64,000 nucleotides of DNA, from NCBI RefSeq assembly GCF_028010285.1, contig NZ_CP116304.1, forward strand, positions 1,256,501 through 1,320,500, read 5' to 3'. Position numbers and translations under genes: made by a program. Below the pieces are notes generated by a model that saw only the letters and a program-made list of their open reading frames with translations, was not told the DNA's origin and did not search any database. This stretch comes from Pseudomonas sp. Q1-7. GTDB lineage: Bacteria > Pseudomonadota > Gammaproteobacteria > Pseudomonadales > Pseudomonadaceae. Below, piece after piece: positions 57,307-64,000 of the stretch. Position 1 is the first letter of the stretch, and the number at the start of each line of letters is the position of its first letter.

Positions 57307-59406
57307 TCAGAGGTTGAGGGTGAAGCTGAGGTTGAGGTTGCGCGGCTCGCCCGGCATGACCCAGACGCTGTTGTACGAGCGCTCGTAATATTTGCGATCG
57401 AAGAGGTTGTTGACGTTCAGCCCGAGGGTCACCTGCTCGCTGGTCTTGTAGTGGGCGAGCAGGTCGAGGGTGGCGTAGGCGGGCAGTTCGAACTGGCTGC
57501 CGGCCTGGCCGGAACGGTCGCCGACGTAGTTGAACGCCGCGCCGAGGTCGGAGCCCCGCAGGCGGCCATCCTGGAATTCATAGACCGCCATGAGACTGCC
57601 GCTGTGTTCCGGAATACCCAGCAAGCGGCTGCCTTCGGGCAGGGTGTTGTCTTTGGTGACCTCGGCATCGATGTAGGCGTAGGCGCCGATGATGCGCAGG
57701 GCGGTGCTCAGTTGGCCGCTGACCTGAAGGTCCAGGCCCTGGCTGCGCGCGCGCCCGGCGGCGATGCTCTCGCCCGGCGCGTTCGGGTCGGCTGTGAGCA
57801 CGTTCTCCTTGTCGATGTGGAAAAGGGCGATCGTCGCGCCCAGGCGTCCGTCCAGCATGTCGAGCCTGAGACCCGCTTCCTTGCCGAGCCCTTCCTCCGG
57901 CTCGAATACCGTCCCCCGGCTGCCGATGGTGTTGGGTTTGGACGACGTGGCAGCGTTGGCGAACAGGCCGATTTCGGGGCTCAGTTGGTATAGCAGTCCG
58001 GTGCGCAGGGTGATGGCGTCCTTGCTCTGCGAATCGCGGACACCGGTGGCGCGGTTCAGCGCGGACTGTTCGAAATGTTCGAAGCGCGCACCGAGGAGAC
58101 CTTTCCACCCACCACCGAAATCGATCTGGTCCTGCAGGTTGAGGGCGTGGCTTTCCACCTGCTCGAAGAAGTCGTTGGGATTGACCAGAGGTGGTTTCGG
58201 CTGGCCATACACCGGGTTGTAGATGTCCAGCCCATAATCCAGTGAGGTCCGGCTCTGCGGATATTTCTGGCTGTTGCGGTAGTTCTCGTACTCGACGCCG
58301 ACGAGGGGCTGGTGCAGCCAGGCGCCGGTTTCGAACGCCCCATGCAACTCCAGCTGGCTGATGCTGTCGTTCCACTCGAAGTCGCGCTGGCGATGGAAGC
58401 GGCTCACCTCGGTACCGATCAGGCGCGAGGTTTCCGAGGAGTCGCCGTGCAGGTGGCCCTGGGCATAGTGGTTGGCCAGGCGCAACTTCCAGCTGTCGTT
58501 GAGCTGCTGCTCCAGGCTGGCCTGGAGCATCTGGTTGCGGTTGCGGATATCGCCGTCGTTGGGCTCGCCGAGGAAGGTAGAGCGTTTCACCGAACCCAAC
58601 TCGCCATTCACCGCCGGAATGCCGCGGTCGAACACCGCGTCGTGCTGCACGAACTCGGATTCCAGGAGCAGGCGCGTATCGGAGGTCAACTGCCAGCTCA
58701 GGGAGGGACTGACCACCAGGCGCTGGCTGCCGACATGATCGCGGAAGCTGCCATTGTCCTCGGTGGCCAGGTTGATGCGGGAAAGCACCTGCGCCTGGTC
58801 GTCCAGGGGCGAGTTGACATCCAGGGTGGCGCGATAGCGGTCCCAGCTCCCCGCGCTGGCCTTGAAATGGGTGAAGGCGTCGGCCTGGGGCTTCTTGGTG
58901 ACGATGTTCACAGTGCCCCCCGGATCGCCACGGCCATAGAGACTGGCGGCAGGCCCCTTGAGGACTTCGATGCGCTCGATGCCGGAGGCGTCGGGCGAGC
59001 TGTAGCTACCGCGATTGACGGCGAAGCCGTTCTTGTACAGCTCGCCGGTGGTGAAGCCGCGAATGCTGTAGGAAAGGAATGTCAGCCCGCCGAAGTTGTT
59101 CTGTCGCGATACTCCGCCGGCGAAGTCCAGCGCGCGATCGATGCGGGTGGCGTCCAGGTCCTCGAGCACCTGGGCTGGGACCACGCTGATGGCCTGGGGA
59201 ATGTCGCGGATATCGGTATCGGTGCGTGTGGCACTGGCCGAGCGTGTCGCGCGATAGCCTTGTACCGGGCTGTCGGCGTTTTCCTGGAGACTGCTGTCGA
59301 TTCGAATGTCCTCCAGCTCCAGAGGATGGTCGGCTTCGGCGGCGGCTGCTTCACCGAGAAGGCTCAGCAGCAGCCCGGTGATGGGGGCCAGGTGGCGGGA
59401 TGGCAT
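57307..59406 (-). CDS. TonB-dependent receptor (siderophore-receptor type)
   Basis: A 699-residue outer-membrane receptor. Signal peptide about 1-22. The plug starts with LELEDIRID and has the RATRSASATRTDTDIRDIPQ TonB-box region and VSRQNNFGG. The barrel ends in NLNLSFTLNL, lacking the usual terminal aromatic. The GIERIEVLKGPAASLYGRG motif is classical, and it resembles the FhuE-type siderophore-receptor family without a signalling domain. The ATG at 59406 is used. A Zur-box-like palindrome lies 17 nt upstream, so the cargo may be a zinc chelate rather than iron; cargo is not proven. Confidence 0.9.
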   Translation of the reverse strand: MPSRHLAPITGLLLSLLGEAAAAEADHPLELEDIRIDSSLQENADSPVQGYRATRSASATRTDTDIRDIPQAISVVPAQVLEDLDATRIDRALDFAGGVSRQNNFGGLTFLSYSIRGFTTGELYKNGFAVNRGSYSSPDASGIERIEVLKGPAASLYGRGDPGGTVNIVTKKPQADAFTHFKASAGSWDRYRATLDVNSPLDDQAQVLSRINLATEDNGSFRDHVGSQRLVVSPSLSWQLTSDTRLLLESEFVQHDAVFDRGIPAVNGELGSVKRSTFLGEPNDGDIRNRNQMLQASLEQQLNDSWKLRLANHYAQGHLHGDSSETSRLIGTEVSRFHRQRDFEWNDSISQLELHGAFETGAWLHQPLVGVEYENYRNSQKYPQSRTSLDYGLDIYNPVYGQPKPPLVNPNDFFEQVESHALNLQDQIDFGGGWKGLLGARFEHFEQSALNRATGVRDSQSKDAITLRTGLLYQLSPEIGLFANAATSSKPNTIGSRGTVFEPEEGLGKEAGLRLDMLDGRLGATIALFHIDKENVLTADPNAPGESIAAGRARSQGLDLQVSGQLSTALRIIGAYAYIDAEVTKDNTLPEGSRLLGIPEHSGSLMAVYEFQDGRLRGSDLGAAFNYVGDRSGQAGSQFELPAYATLDLLAHYKTSEQVTLGLNVNNLFDRKYYERSYNSVWVMPGEPRNLNLSFTLNL

Positions 59407-59422
59407 CAAATTGTCTCTCTAG

Positions 59423-59439
59423 ATGTAATAACATAACAT
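59423..59439 (-). promoter_or_regulatory. Zur-box-like operator
   Basis: ATGTAATAACATAACAT at 59423-59439 matches 15 of 17 positions of the palindrome ATGTTATAATATAACAT that I recall for proteobacterial Zur sites. It starts 17 nt upstream of the receptor ATG. Part of a Fur-like sequence (ATGAGAATTGTT, 59449-59460) is adjacent, so Fur control cannot be excluded. Confidence 0.6.
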
Positions 59440-59506
59440 TTTGAGAGATGAGAATTGTTCCTGTCCAGTCCATGACCACACTTTTGCGCGACGCCGGACA
59501 GGAAAA

Positions 59507-59524
59507 CGGCGCCCGAAGGCGCCG
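59507..59524 (-). terminator. Intrinsic terminator of algW
   Basis: On the minus strand CGGCGCC-TTCG-GGCGCCG forms a 7-bp stem with a UUCG loop followed by TTTTCC. Confidence 0.9.
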
Positions 59525-59534
59525 CTGCTGTCGA

Positions 59535-60686
59535 TCAGTTACCGCCGTTGCTGTTGGGGGGCGGGCGAACGCCGACTTCCGCGGCCAGCTCCAGTTCCTG
59601 ACCGTTGCGCATCACCTGGATGCTGACTTTCTCGCCGGGGCGGGTGCGGGCCACCTGGTTCATCGAGCGGCGACCGTCGCCTGCCGGCTCGCCATCGATG
59701 CTGAGAATGATGTCGCCGGGCTGCAGGGCCGCGCGCTGGGCCGGACTGTCGCGATAGATGCCAGCGACCACGATGCCGGGGCGGCCTTCCAGGCCGAAGG
59801 ATTCGGCCAGTTCCGGGGTCAGCGGCTGCACCTCGATGCCGAGCCAGCCGCGGATCACCGAGCCGTGTTCGATGATCGCCTTCATCACTTCCAGCGCCAG
59901 CTTGACCGGGATGGCAAAGCCGATGCCCTGAGAGCCGCCGGACTTGGAGAAGATCGCGGTGTTGATGCCGATCAGGTTGCCGTTGGCGTCCACCAGGGCG
60001 CCTCCGGAGTTCCCCGGGTTGATCGCAGCATCGGTCTGGATGAAGTCTTCGTACGTGTTCAGGCCCAGCTGGTTGCGGCCGGTGGCGCTGATGATGCCCA
60101 TGGTCACGGTCTGGCCGACACCAAAGGGGTTGCCGATGGCCAGGGAGACGTCGCCGATGCGGATGTTGTCCGAGCGTCCGAGGGTGATGGAGGGCAGGTC
60201 CTTGAGGTCGATCTTCAGCACCGCCAGGTCGGTTTCCGGGTCGCTGCCCACCAAGCGCGCCAGGGTCTCGCGGCCATCCTTGAGGGCTACCACTATCTGG
60301 TCGGCGCCGGCAGTCACGTGGTTGTTGGTCAGCAGGTAGCCTTCCGGACTCATGATCACCGCCGAACCCAGGCTGGATTCCATGCGCCGCTGGCGCGGCA
60401 GGTTGTCGCCGAAGAAACGGCGGAACTGCGGGTCTTCGAACAGCGGGTGGGCCGGTTTGCTGACCATCTTGGTGGTATAGAGGTTGGCCACGGCAGGAGA
60501 CGCGCTGGTGACCGCATCGGCATAGGAGTCAGGTCCGCGGCGGGTGAAATTGAACTTGGGCGCTTCCTGCAGATGCACTTCCTGGTGGGGCAGGCCGACC
60601 CATTCCGGGTATTGCTGGATGATCAGCAGTGCAACGAGCACGCCGACCGTCAGAGGCCAGCCGATAAATCGCAGCGCCTTGAGCAT
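59535..60686 (-). CDS. algW: Periplasmic serine protease AlgW (DegS homologue)
   Basis: A 383-residue trimeric protease: N-terminal membrane anchor (about residues 7-23), the triad His123 (NNHVTAGA), Asp153 (ETDLAVLK) and Ser227 (PGNSGGAL), and one PDZ domain from about 280. It senses misfolded outer-membrane protein C-termini and cuts MucA to free the sigma factor AlgU. A TATAAT (complement of 60741-60746) upstream is a possible -10. Confidence 0.96.
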   Translation of the reverse strand: MLKALRFIGWPLTVGVLVALLIIQQYPEWVGLPHQEVHLQEAPKFNFTRRGPDSYADAVTSASPAVANLYTTKMVSKPAHPLFEDPQFRRFFGDNLPRQRRMESSLGSAVIMSPEGYLLTNNHVTAGADQIVVALKDGRETLARLVGSDPETDLAVLKIDLKDLPSITLGRSDNIRIGDVSLAIGNPFGVGQTVTMGIISATGRNQLGLNTYEDFIQTDAAINPGNSGGALVDANGNLIGINTAIFSKSGGSQGIGFAIPVKLALEVMKAIIEHGSVIRGWLGIEVQPLTPELAESFGLEGRPGIVVAGIYRDSPAQRAALQPGDIILSIDGEPAGDGRRSMNQVARTRPGEKVSIQVMRNGQELELAAEVGVRPPPNSNGGN

Positions 60687-60797
60687 CGAGGGAGAATCCT
60701 GAGGGTTGCGAGGGGCGAGGGGGCCCCTTAAGGTGGCGCCATTATACGAGGGCGTCTGTTAAAAACGAGCCGTCCGCAACAGCTTGTGAGGAATGCC

Positions 60798-61556
60798 ATG
60801 GCCATCGCCCTGAACACCCTGGTGGAGGAAGCGGAGCGTTACCTGAACGCCTCGCGCATCCAGGATTACTGCCCCAACGGCCTGCAGGTCGAGGGCCGTC
60901 CCCACGTCAGTCGGATCGTCACTGGCGTCACCGCCAGCCAGGCGCTGCTGGATGCCGCCGTGGAGGCCGAGGCGGACGTGGTGCTGGTACACCACGGCTA
61001 CTTCTGGAAAGGCGAAAATCCCTGCGTGGTGGGCATGAAACAGCGCCGCCTGAAGACCTTGCTGGCCAACGACGTCAGCCTGCTGGCCTACCATCTGCCG
61101 TTGGACCTGCATCCCGAGGTGGGCAACAACGTCCAGCTCGCACGTCAGTTGGACATCATCGTCGAAGGCCCTCTGGAGCCGGACAATCCCCGCACCGTCG
61201 GCCTGGTGGGCTCCCTCGTCGAACCGATGACCGCCGCCGATTTCGCCCGCCGCGTGCGCGAAGTGCTCGGCCGTGAGCCGCTGCTGGTGGAGGGTGAGCG
61301 GATGATCAGTCGCATCGGCTGGTGCACCGGCGGTGGGCAGGGCTACATCGATACCGCCATTGCCGCGGGCGTCGACCTGTACCTGACTGGCGAAGCATCG
61401 GAGCAGACATTCCACAGCGCGCGGGAGAATGGCATCAGCTTCATCGCCGCCGGCCACCACGCCACCGAGCGTTATGGGGTGCAGGCGCTGGGCGATTACC
61501 TGGCGCGGCGCTTCGCACTGGAACACCTGTTCATCGATTGCCCGAACCCCGTATGA
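60798..61556 (+). CDS. Nif3-like dinuclear metal centre protein
   Basis: A 252-residue NIF3-family protein with DYCPNGLQVEG, VLVHHGYFWKG (metal-binding His pair), LLAYHLPLDLHPEVGNN and AGHHATERYG near the C-terminus, giving a di-metal site. The function is not settled. The ATG at 60798 has GAGG seven nucleotides upstream; GTG at 60786 would add four residues. The position next to algW and cysD matches P. aeruginosa. Confidence 0.88.
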   Translation: MAIALNTLVEEAERYLNASRIQDYCPNGLQVEGRPHVSRIVTGVTASQALLDAAVEAEADVVLVHHGYFWKGENPCVVGMKQRRLKTLLANDVSLLAYHLPLDLHPEVGNNVQLARQLDIIVEGPLEPDNPRTVGLVGSLVEPMTAADFARRVREVLGREPLLVEGERMISRIGWCTGGGQGYIDTAIAAGVDLYLTGEASEQTFHSARENGISFIAAGHHATERYGVQALGDYLARRFALEHLFIDCPNPV

Positions 61557-61561
61557 AACCG

Positions 61562-61640
61562 GGCCGGGCAGCATCAACCCGGCCGGCATATCTCTAGACT
61601 GTTTCGTTCTAAACAAGCCCCTCAATAGAAGGGAGGGGCT
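61562..61640 (+). terminator. Tandem GC-rich hairpins after the Nif3-like gene / in cysD leader
   Basis: GGCCGGG (61562-61568) pairs with CCCGGCC (61578-61584), then AGCCCCTC (61616-61623) with GAGGGGCT (61633-61640). Neither is followed by a T-run, so they are either a weak terminator or leader structures of the cysDN operon. Confidence 0.45.
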
Positions 61641-61706
61641 GTGTTAGAGTGCCCGCTCGCCCACGGCCCGCCGGCCGTCGTATCAGAAAGAACTTCGTGA
61701 GTAGCC

Positions 61707-62624
61707 ATGCTCGATAAACTGACGCACCTGAAACAGCTGGAGGCGGAGAGCATCCACATCATTCGTGAAGTGGCCGCCGAATTCGACAACCCGGTGATGC
61801 TCTATTCCATCGGTAAAGACTCCGCCGTCATGCTGCACCTGGCGCGCAAGGCGTTCTTCCCCGGCAAGCTGCCTTTCCCCGTCATGCATGTCGACACCCG
61901 GTGGAAATTCCAGGAGATGTACAGCTTTCGCGACAAGATGGTCGCCGAGATGGGCCTGGAACTGATCACCCACGTCAACCCGGAAGGCGTCGCCCAGGGC
62001 ATCAATCCCTTCACCCATGGCAGCGCGAAGCACACTGACGTGATGAAGACCGAAGGTCTCAAGCAGGCACTCGACAAGTACGGTTTCGATGCGGCCTTCG
62101 GCGGCGCCCGCCGTGACGAGGAGAAGTCTCGCGCCAAGGAGCGTGTCTACTCCTTCCGCGACAGCAAGCATCGCTGGGACCCGAAGAACCAGCGTCCCGA
62201 GTTGTGGAACGTCTACAACGGCAAGGTGAAGAAGGGCGAGTCCATCCGCGTCTTCCCGCTCTCCAACTGGACCGAGCTGGATATCTGGCAATACATCTAT
62301 CTGGAACAGATCCCGATCGTCCCGCTGTACTTCGCCGCCGAGCGCGAAGTCATCGAGAAGAACGGCACGCTGATCATGATCGACGACGAGCGCATCCTGG
62401 AGCACCTCTCCGATGAGGAGAAGGCGCGTATCGAGAAGCGCATGGTGCGGTTCCGTACCCTGGGCTGCTACCCGCTCACTGGCGCGGTGGAGTCCACGGC
62501 GACCACCCTGCCGGAAATCATCCAGGAAATGCTCCTGACCCGTACTTCCGAACGCCAGGGCCGCGTAATCGACCATGATCAGGCCGGTTCGATGGAAGAG
62601 AAGAAACGTCAGGGCTATTTCTAA
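61707..62624 (+). CDS. cysD: Sulfate adenylyltransferase subunit 2
   Basis: A 305-residue PP-loop ATP sulfurylase subunit with the PP-loop motif [12 protein letters not shown] near 36, [12 protein letters not shown], and [20 protein letters not shown]. It forms APS from ATP and sulfate, driven by the GTPase CysN. The start at 61707 gives the family length. Confidence 0.97.
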   Translation: MLDKLTHLKQLEAESIHIIREVAAEFDNPVMLYSIGKDSAVMLHLARKAFFPGKLPFPVMHVDTRWKFQEMYSFRDKMVAEMGLELITHVNPEGVAQGINPFTHGSAKHTDVMKTEGLKQALDKYGFDAAFGGARRDEEKSRAKERVYSFRDSKHRWDPKNQRPELWNVYNGKVKKGESIRVFPLSNWTELDIWQYIYLEQIPIVPLYFAAEREVIEKNGTLIMIDDERILEHLSDEEKARIEKRMVRFRTLGCYPLTGAVESTATTLPEIIQEMLLTRTSERQGRVIDHDQAGSMEEKKRQGYF

Positions 62625-62636
62625 GGATTCCGCACC

Positions 62637-64000
62637 ATGAGCCACCAATCCGATCTGATCAGCCAGGACATCCTCGCCTACCTGGCCCAGCACGAGCGCA
62701 AGGAACTCCTGCGCTTCCTCACCTGCGGCAACGTCGACGACGGCAAGAGCACCCTGATTGGTCGCCTGCTGCACGACTCCAAGATGATCTACGAAGATCA
62801 TCTGGAAGCCATCACCCGTGATTCTAAGAAAGTCGGCACCACTGGTGACGACGTCGACCTGGCGCTGCTGGTGGACGGTCTGCAGGCCGAGCGCGAACAG
62901 GGCATCACCATCGATGTGGCGTATCGCTATTTCAGCACCGCCAAGCGCAAGTTCATCATCGCCGACACGCCCGGCCATGAGCAGTACACCCGCAACATGG
63001 CTACCGGTGCGTCGACCTGCGACCTGGCGATCATCCTCGTCGATGCCCGCTACGGCGTGCAGACCCAGACCCGCCGCCACAGTTACATCGCGTCGCTGCT
63101 GGGGATCAAGCACATCGTCGTCGCGGTCAACAAGATGGACCTGAAAGACTTCGACCAGGGCGTCTTCGAGGCGATCAAGGCCGACTACCTGCAGTTCGCC
63201 GAGCGCATCAAGCTCGCTCCCGCCTCGATCCACTTCGTGCCGATGTCGGCGCTGAAGGGCGACAACGTGGTCAACAAGAGCGAGCGTTCGCCCTGGTACA
63301 CCGGCCAGTCGCTGATGGAAATACTCGAATCCGTGGAGATCGCCGGCGACCGCAATGTCTCCGACATGCGCTTCCCGGTGCAGTACGTGAACCGTCCGAA
63401 CCTCAATTTCCGTGGTTTCGCCGGCACCCTGGCCAGCGGGATCGTGCGCAAGGGCGACGACGTAGTGGCCCTGCCGTCCGGCAAGGGCAGTCGGATCAAA
63501 TCCATCGTCACGTACGAGGGTGAGCTGGAGCAGGCCGGTCCGGGCCAGGCCATTACCCTGACCCTGGAAGACGAGATCGACGTTTCTCGCGGCGATATGC
63601 TGGTGCATGCCGACAACCGTCCGGTGGTGACTGACAGCTTCGACGCCATGCTCGTGTGGATGGCCGAGGAGCCGATGCTCCCGGGCAAGAAGTACGACAT
63701 CAAGCGCGCGACCAGCTACGTGCCGGGCTCCGTTCCGAGCATCACCCACAAGGTGGATGTGAACACCCTGGAGGAAACCGCTGCCAGCAGCCTGCAACTG
63801 AACGAGATCGCCAAGGTCAAGGTCAGCCTGGACGCCCCTATCGCACTCGATGGCTACGAGCAGAATCGCACTACCGGTGCCTTCATCGTCATTGACCGCC
63901 TGACCAATGGCACCGTGGGCGCCGGCATGATCATCGCCGACCCGCAGGCAGGGCGTAACGTCGATGGGCACCATGGCAAGCAGGCTCACGTGTCCCGCGA
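62637..64000 (+). CDS. cysN: Sulfate adenylyltransferase subunit 1, CysN or CysNC (3' end outside window)
   Basis: Partial: 454 codons, open at the right edge. The translational-GTPase G domain shows [18 protein letters not shown] (G1), [13 protein letters not shown] (G3) and VNKMDL (G4). Later beta-barrel domains follow. The last readable residues (KQAHVSRE) resemble the linker leading to the APS-kinase domain of Pseudomonas CysNC fusions, so a fused CysC is likely but cannot be seen. It drives APS formation by CysD; 12 nt separate it from cysD. Confidence 0.95.
   Translation, partial: MSHQSDLISQDILAYLAQHERKELLRFLTCGNVDDGKSTLIGRLLHDSKMIYEDHLEAITRDSKKVGTTGDDVDLALLVDGLQAEREQGITIDVAYRYFSTAKRKFIIADTPGHEQYTRNMATGASTCDLAIILVDARYGVQTQTRRHSYIASLLGIKHIVVAVNKMDLKDFDQGVFEAIKADYLQFAERIKLAPASIHFVPMSALKGDNVVNKSERSPWYTGQSLMEILESVEIAGDRNVSDMRFPVQYVNRPNLNFRGFAGTLASGIVRKGDDVVALPSGKGSRIKSIVTYEGELEQAGPGQAITLTLEDEIDVSRGDMLVHADNRPVVTDSFDAMLVWMAEEPMLPGKKYDIKRATSYVPGSVPSITHKVDVNTLEETAASSLQLNEIAKVKVSLDAPIALDGYEQNRTTGAFIVIDRLTNGTVGAGMIIADPQAGRNVDGHHGKQAHVSR

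Noticed and set aside
59449-59460. Fur box before the TonB receptor
   Set aside because: Only about half of the Fur palindrome is recognisable (ATGAGAATTGTT); kept as a caveat because the Zur-like match is stronger.
61683-63989. Minus-strand frame of 768 codons opposite cysD-cysN
   Set aside because: Shadow of two highly conserved sulfate-assimilation genes; no motif or ribosome-binding site.

Overview
The window is 64 kb of GC-rich chromosome from a Pseudomonas-type gammaproteobacterium. The evidence is the conserved gene order from pmbA through the ptsO-rapZ-ptsN-hpf-rpoN-lpt-kds block, the mla operon and murA-hisG-hisD-hisC-algW to cysDN. Other support comes from an E. coli-like LysP next to RsmC and HprA, short-form HisG and an AlgW protease with the expected H/D/S triad. 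Gene order follows what I recall of P. aeruginosa (about PA4442-PA4480), but several insertions and deletions exclude that species itself. A lineage near P. resinovorans/alcaligenes/citronellolis is a guess.

Region 1 (1-12.2 kb) is mixed housekeeping and transport: a cut-off acyltransferase, two tiny proteins (CPXCG and DUF2007), a degenerate SRAP-family protein, a perfect 52-bp palindrome, a chemoreceptor, an M48 lipoprotein protease, an extended SDR and an ester-cyclase-like protein. Then comes a UPF0016 manganese exporter under a clear yybP-ykoY riboswitch, followed by lysP, rsmC, hprA and a LysE-type exporter.

Region 2 (12.2-23.8 kb) is the most accessory-looking part. It holds an acetyl-CoA acetyltransferase, an AlkK-like acyl-CoA ligase, a DUF1302 outer-membrane protein, a DUF1329 exported protein, a MalT-like LuxR regulator, an unrecognised exported protein and an alpha/beta hydrolase. 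Together they look like an envelope uptake and activation system for a hydrophobic acyl or ester compound. This is my best candidate for a poorly described system.

Region 3 (23.9-41.4 kb) is core: a carboxymuconolactone-decarboxylase-family protein, a SPOR-less RlpA-like lipoprotein, gatCAB, then mreBCD-maf-rng-yhdP-nit-tldD, with darP and pmbA. mreC appears to use an ATC start codon. The 345 nt after pmbA hold no gene, where P. aeruginosa (from memory) has fagA-fumC-sodM.

Region 4 (41.4-56.5 kb) carries the nitrogen PTS and sigma-54 block, LPS transport and Kdo synthesis, the complete Mla phospholipid transport operon, ibaG, murA and hisGDC.

Region 5 (56.5-64 kb) has a TonB-dependent receptor plus DUF4198 protein inserted between hisC and algW. 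A Zur-box-like palindrome lies in the promoter, suggesting zinc-controlled metal uptake. algW, a Nif3-like protein, cysD and the start of cysN or cysNC follow. The window cuts the first gene at its 3' end and the last gene at its 3' end.
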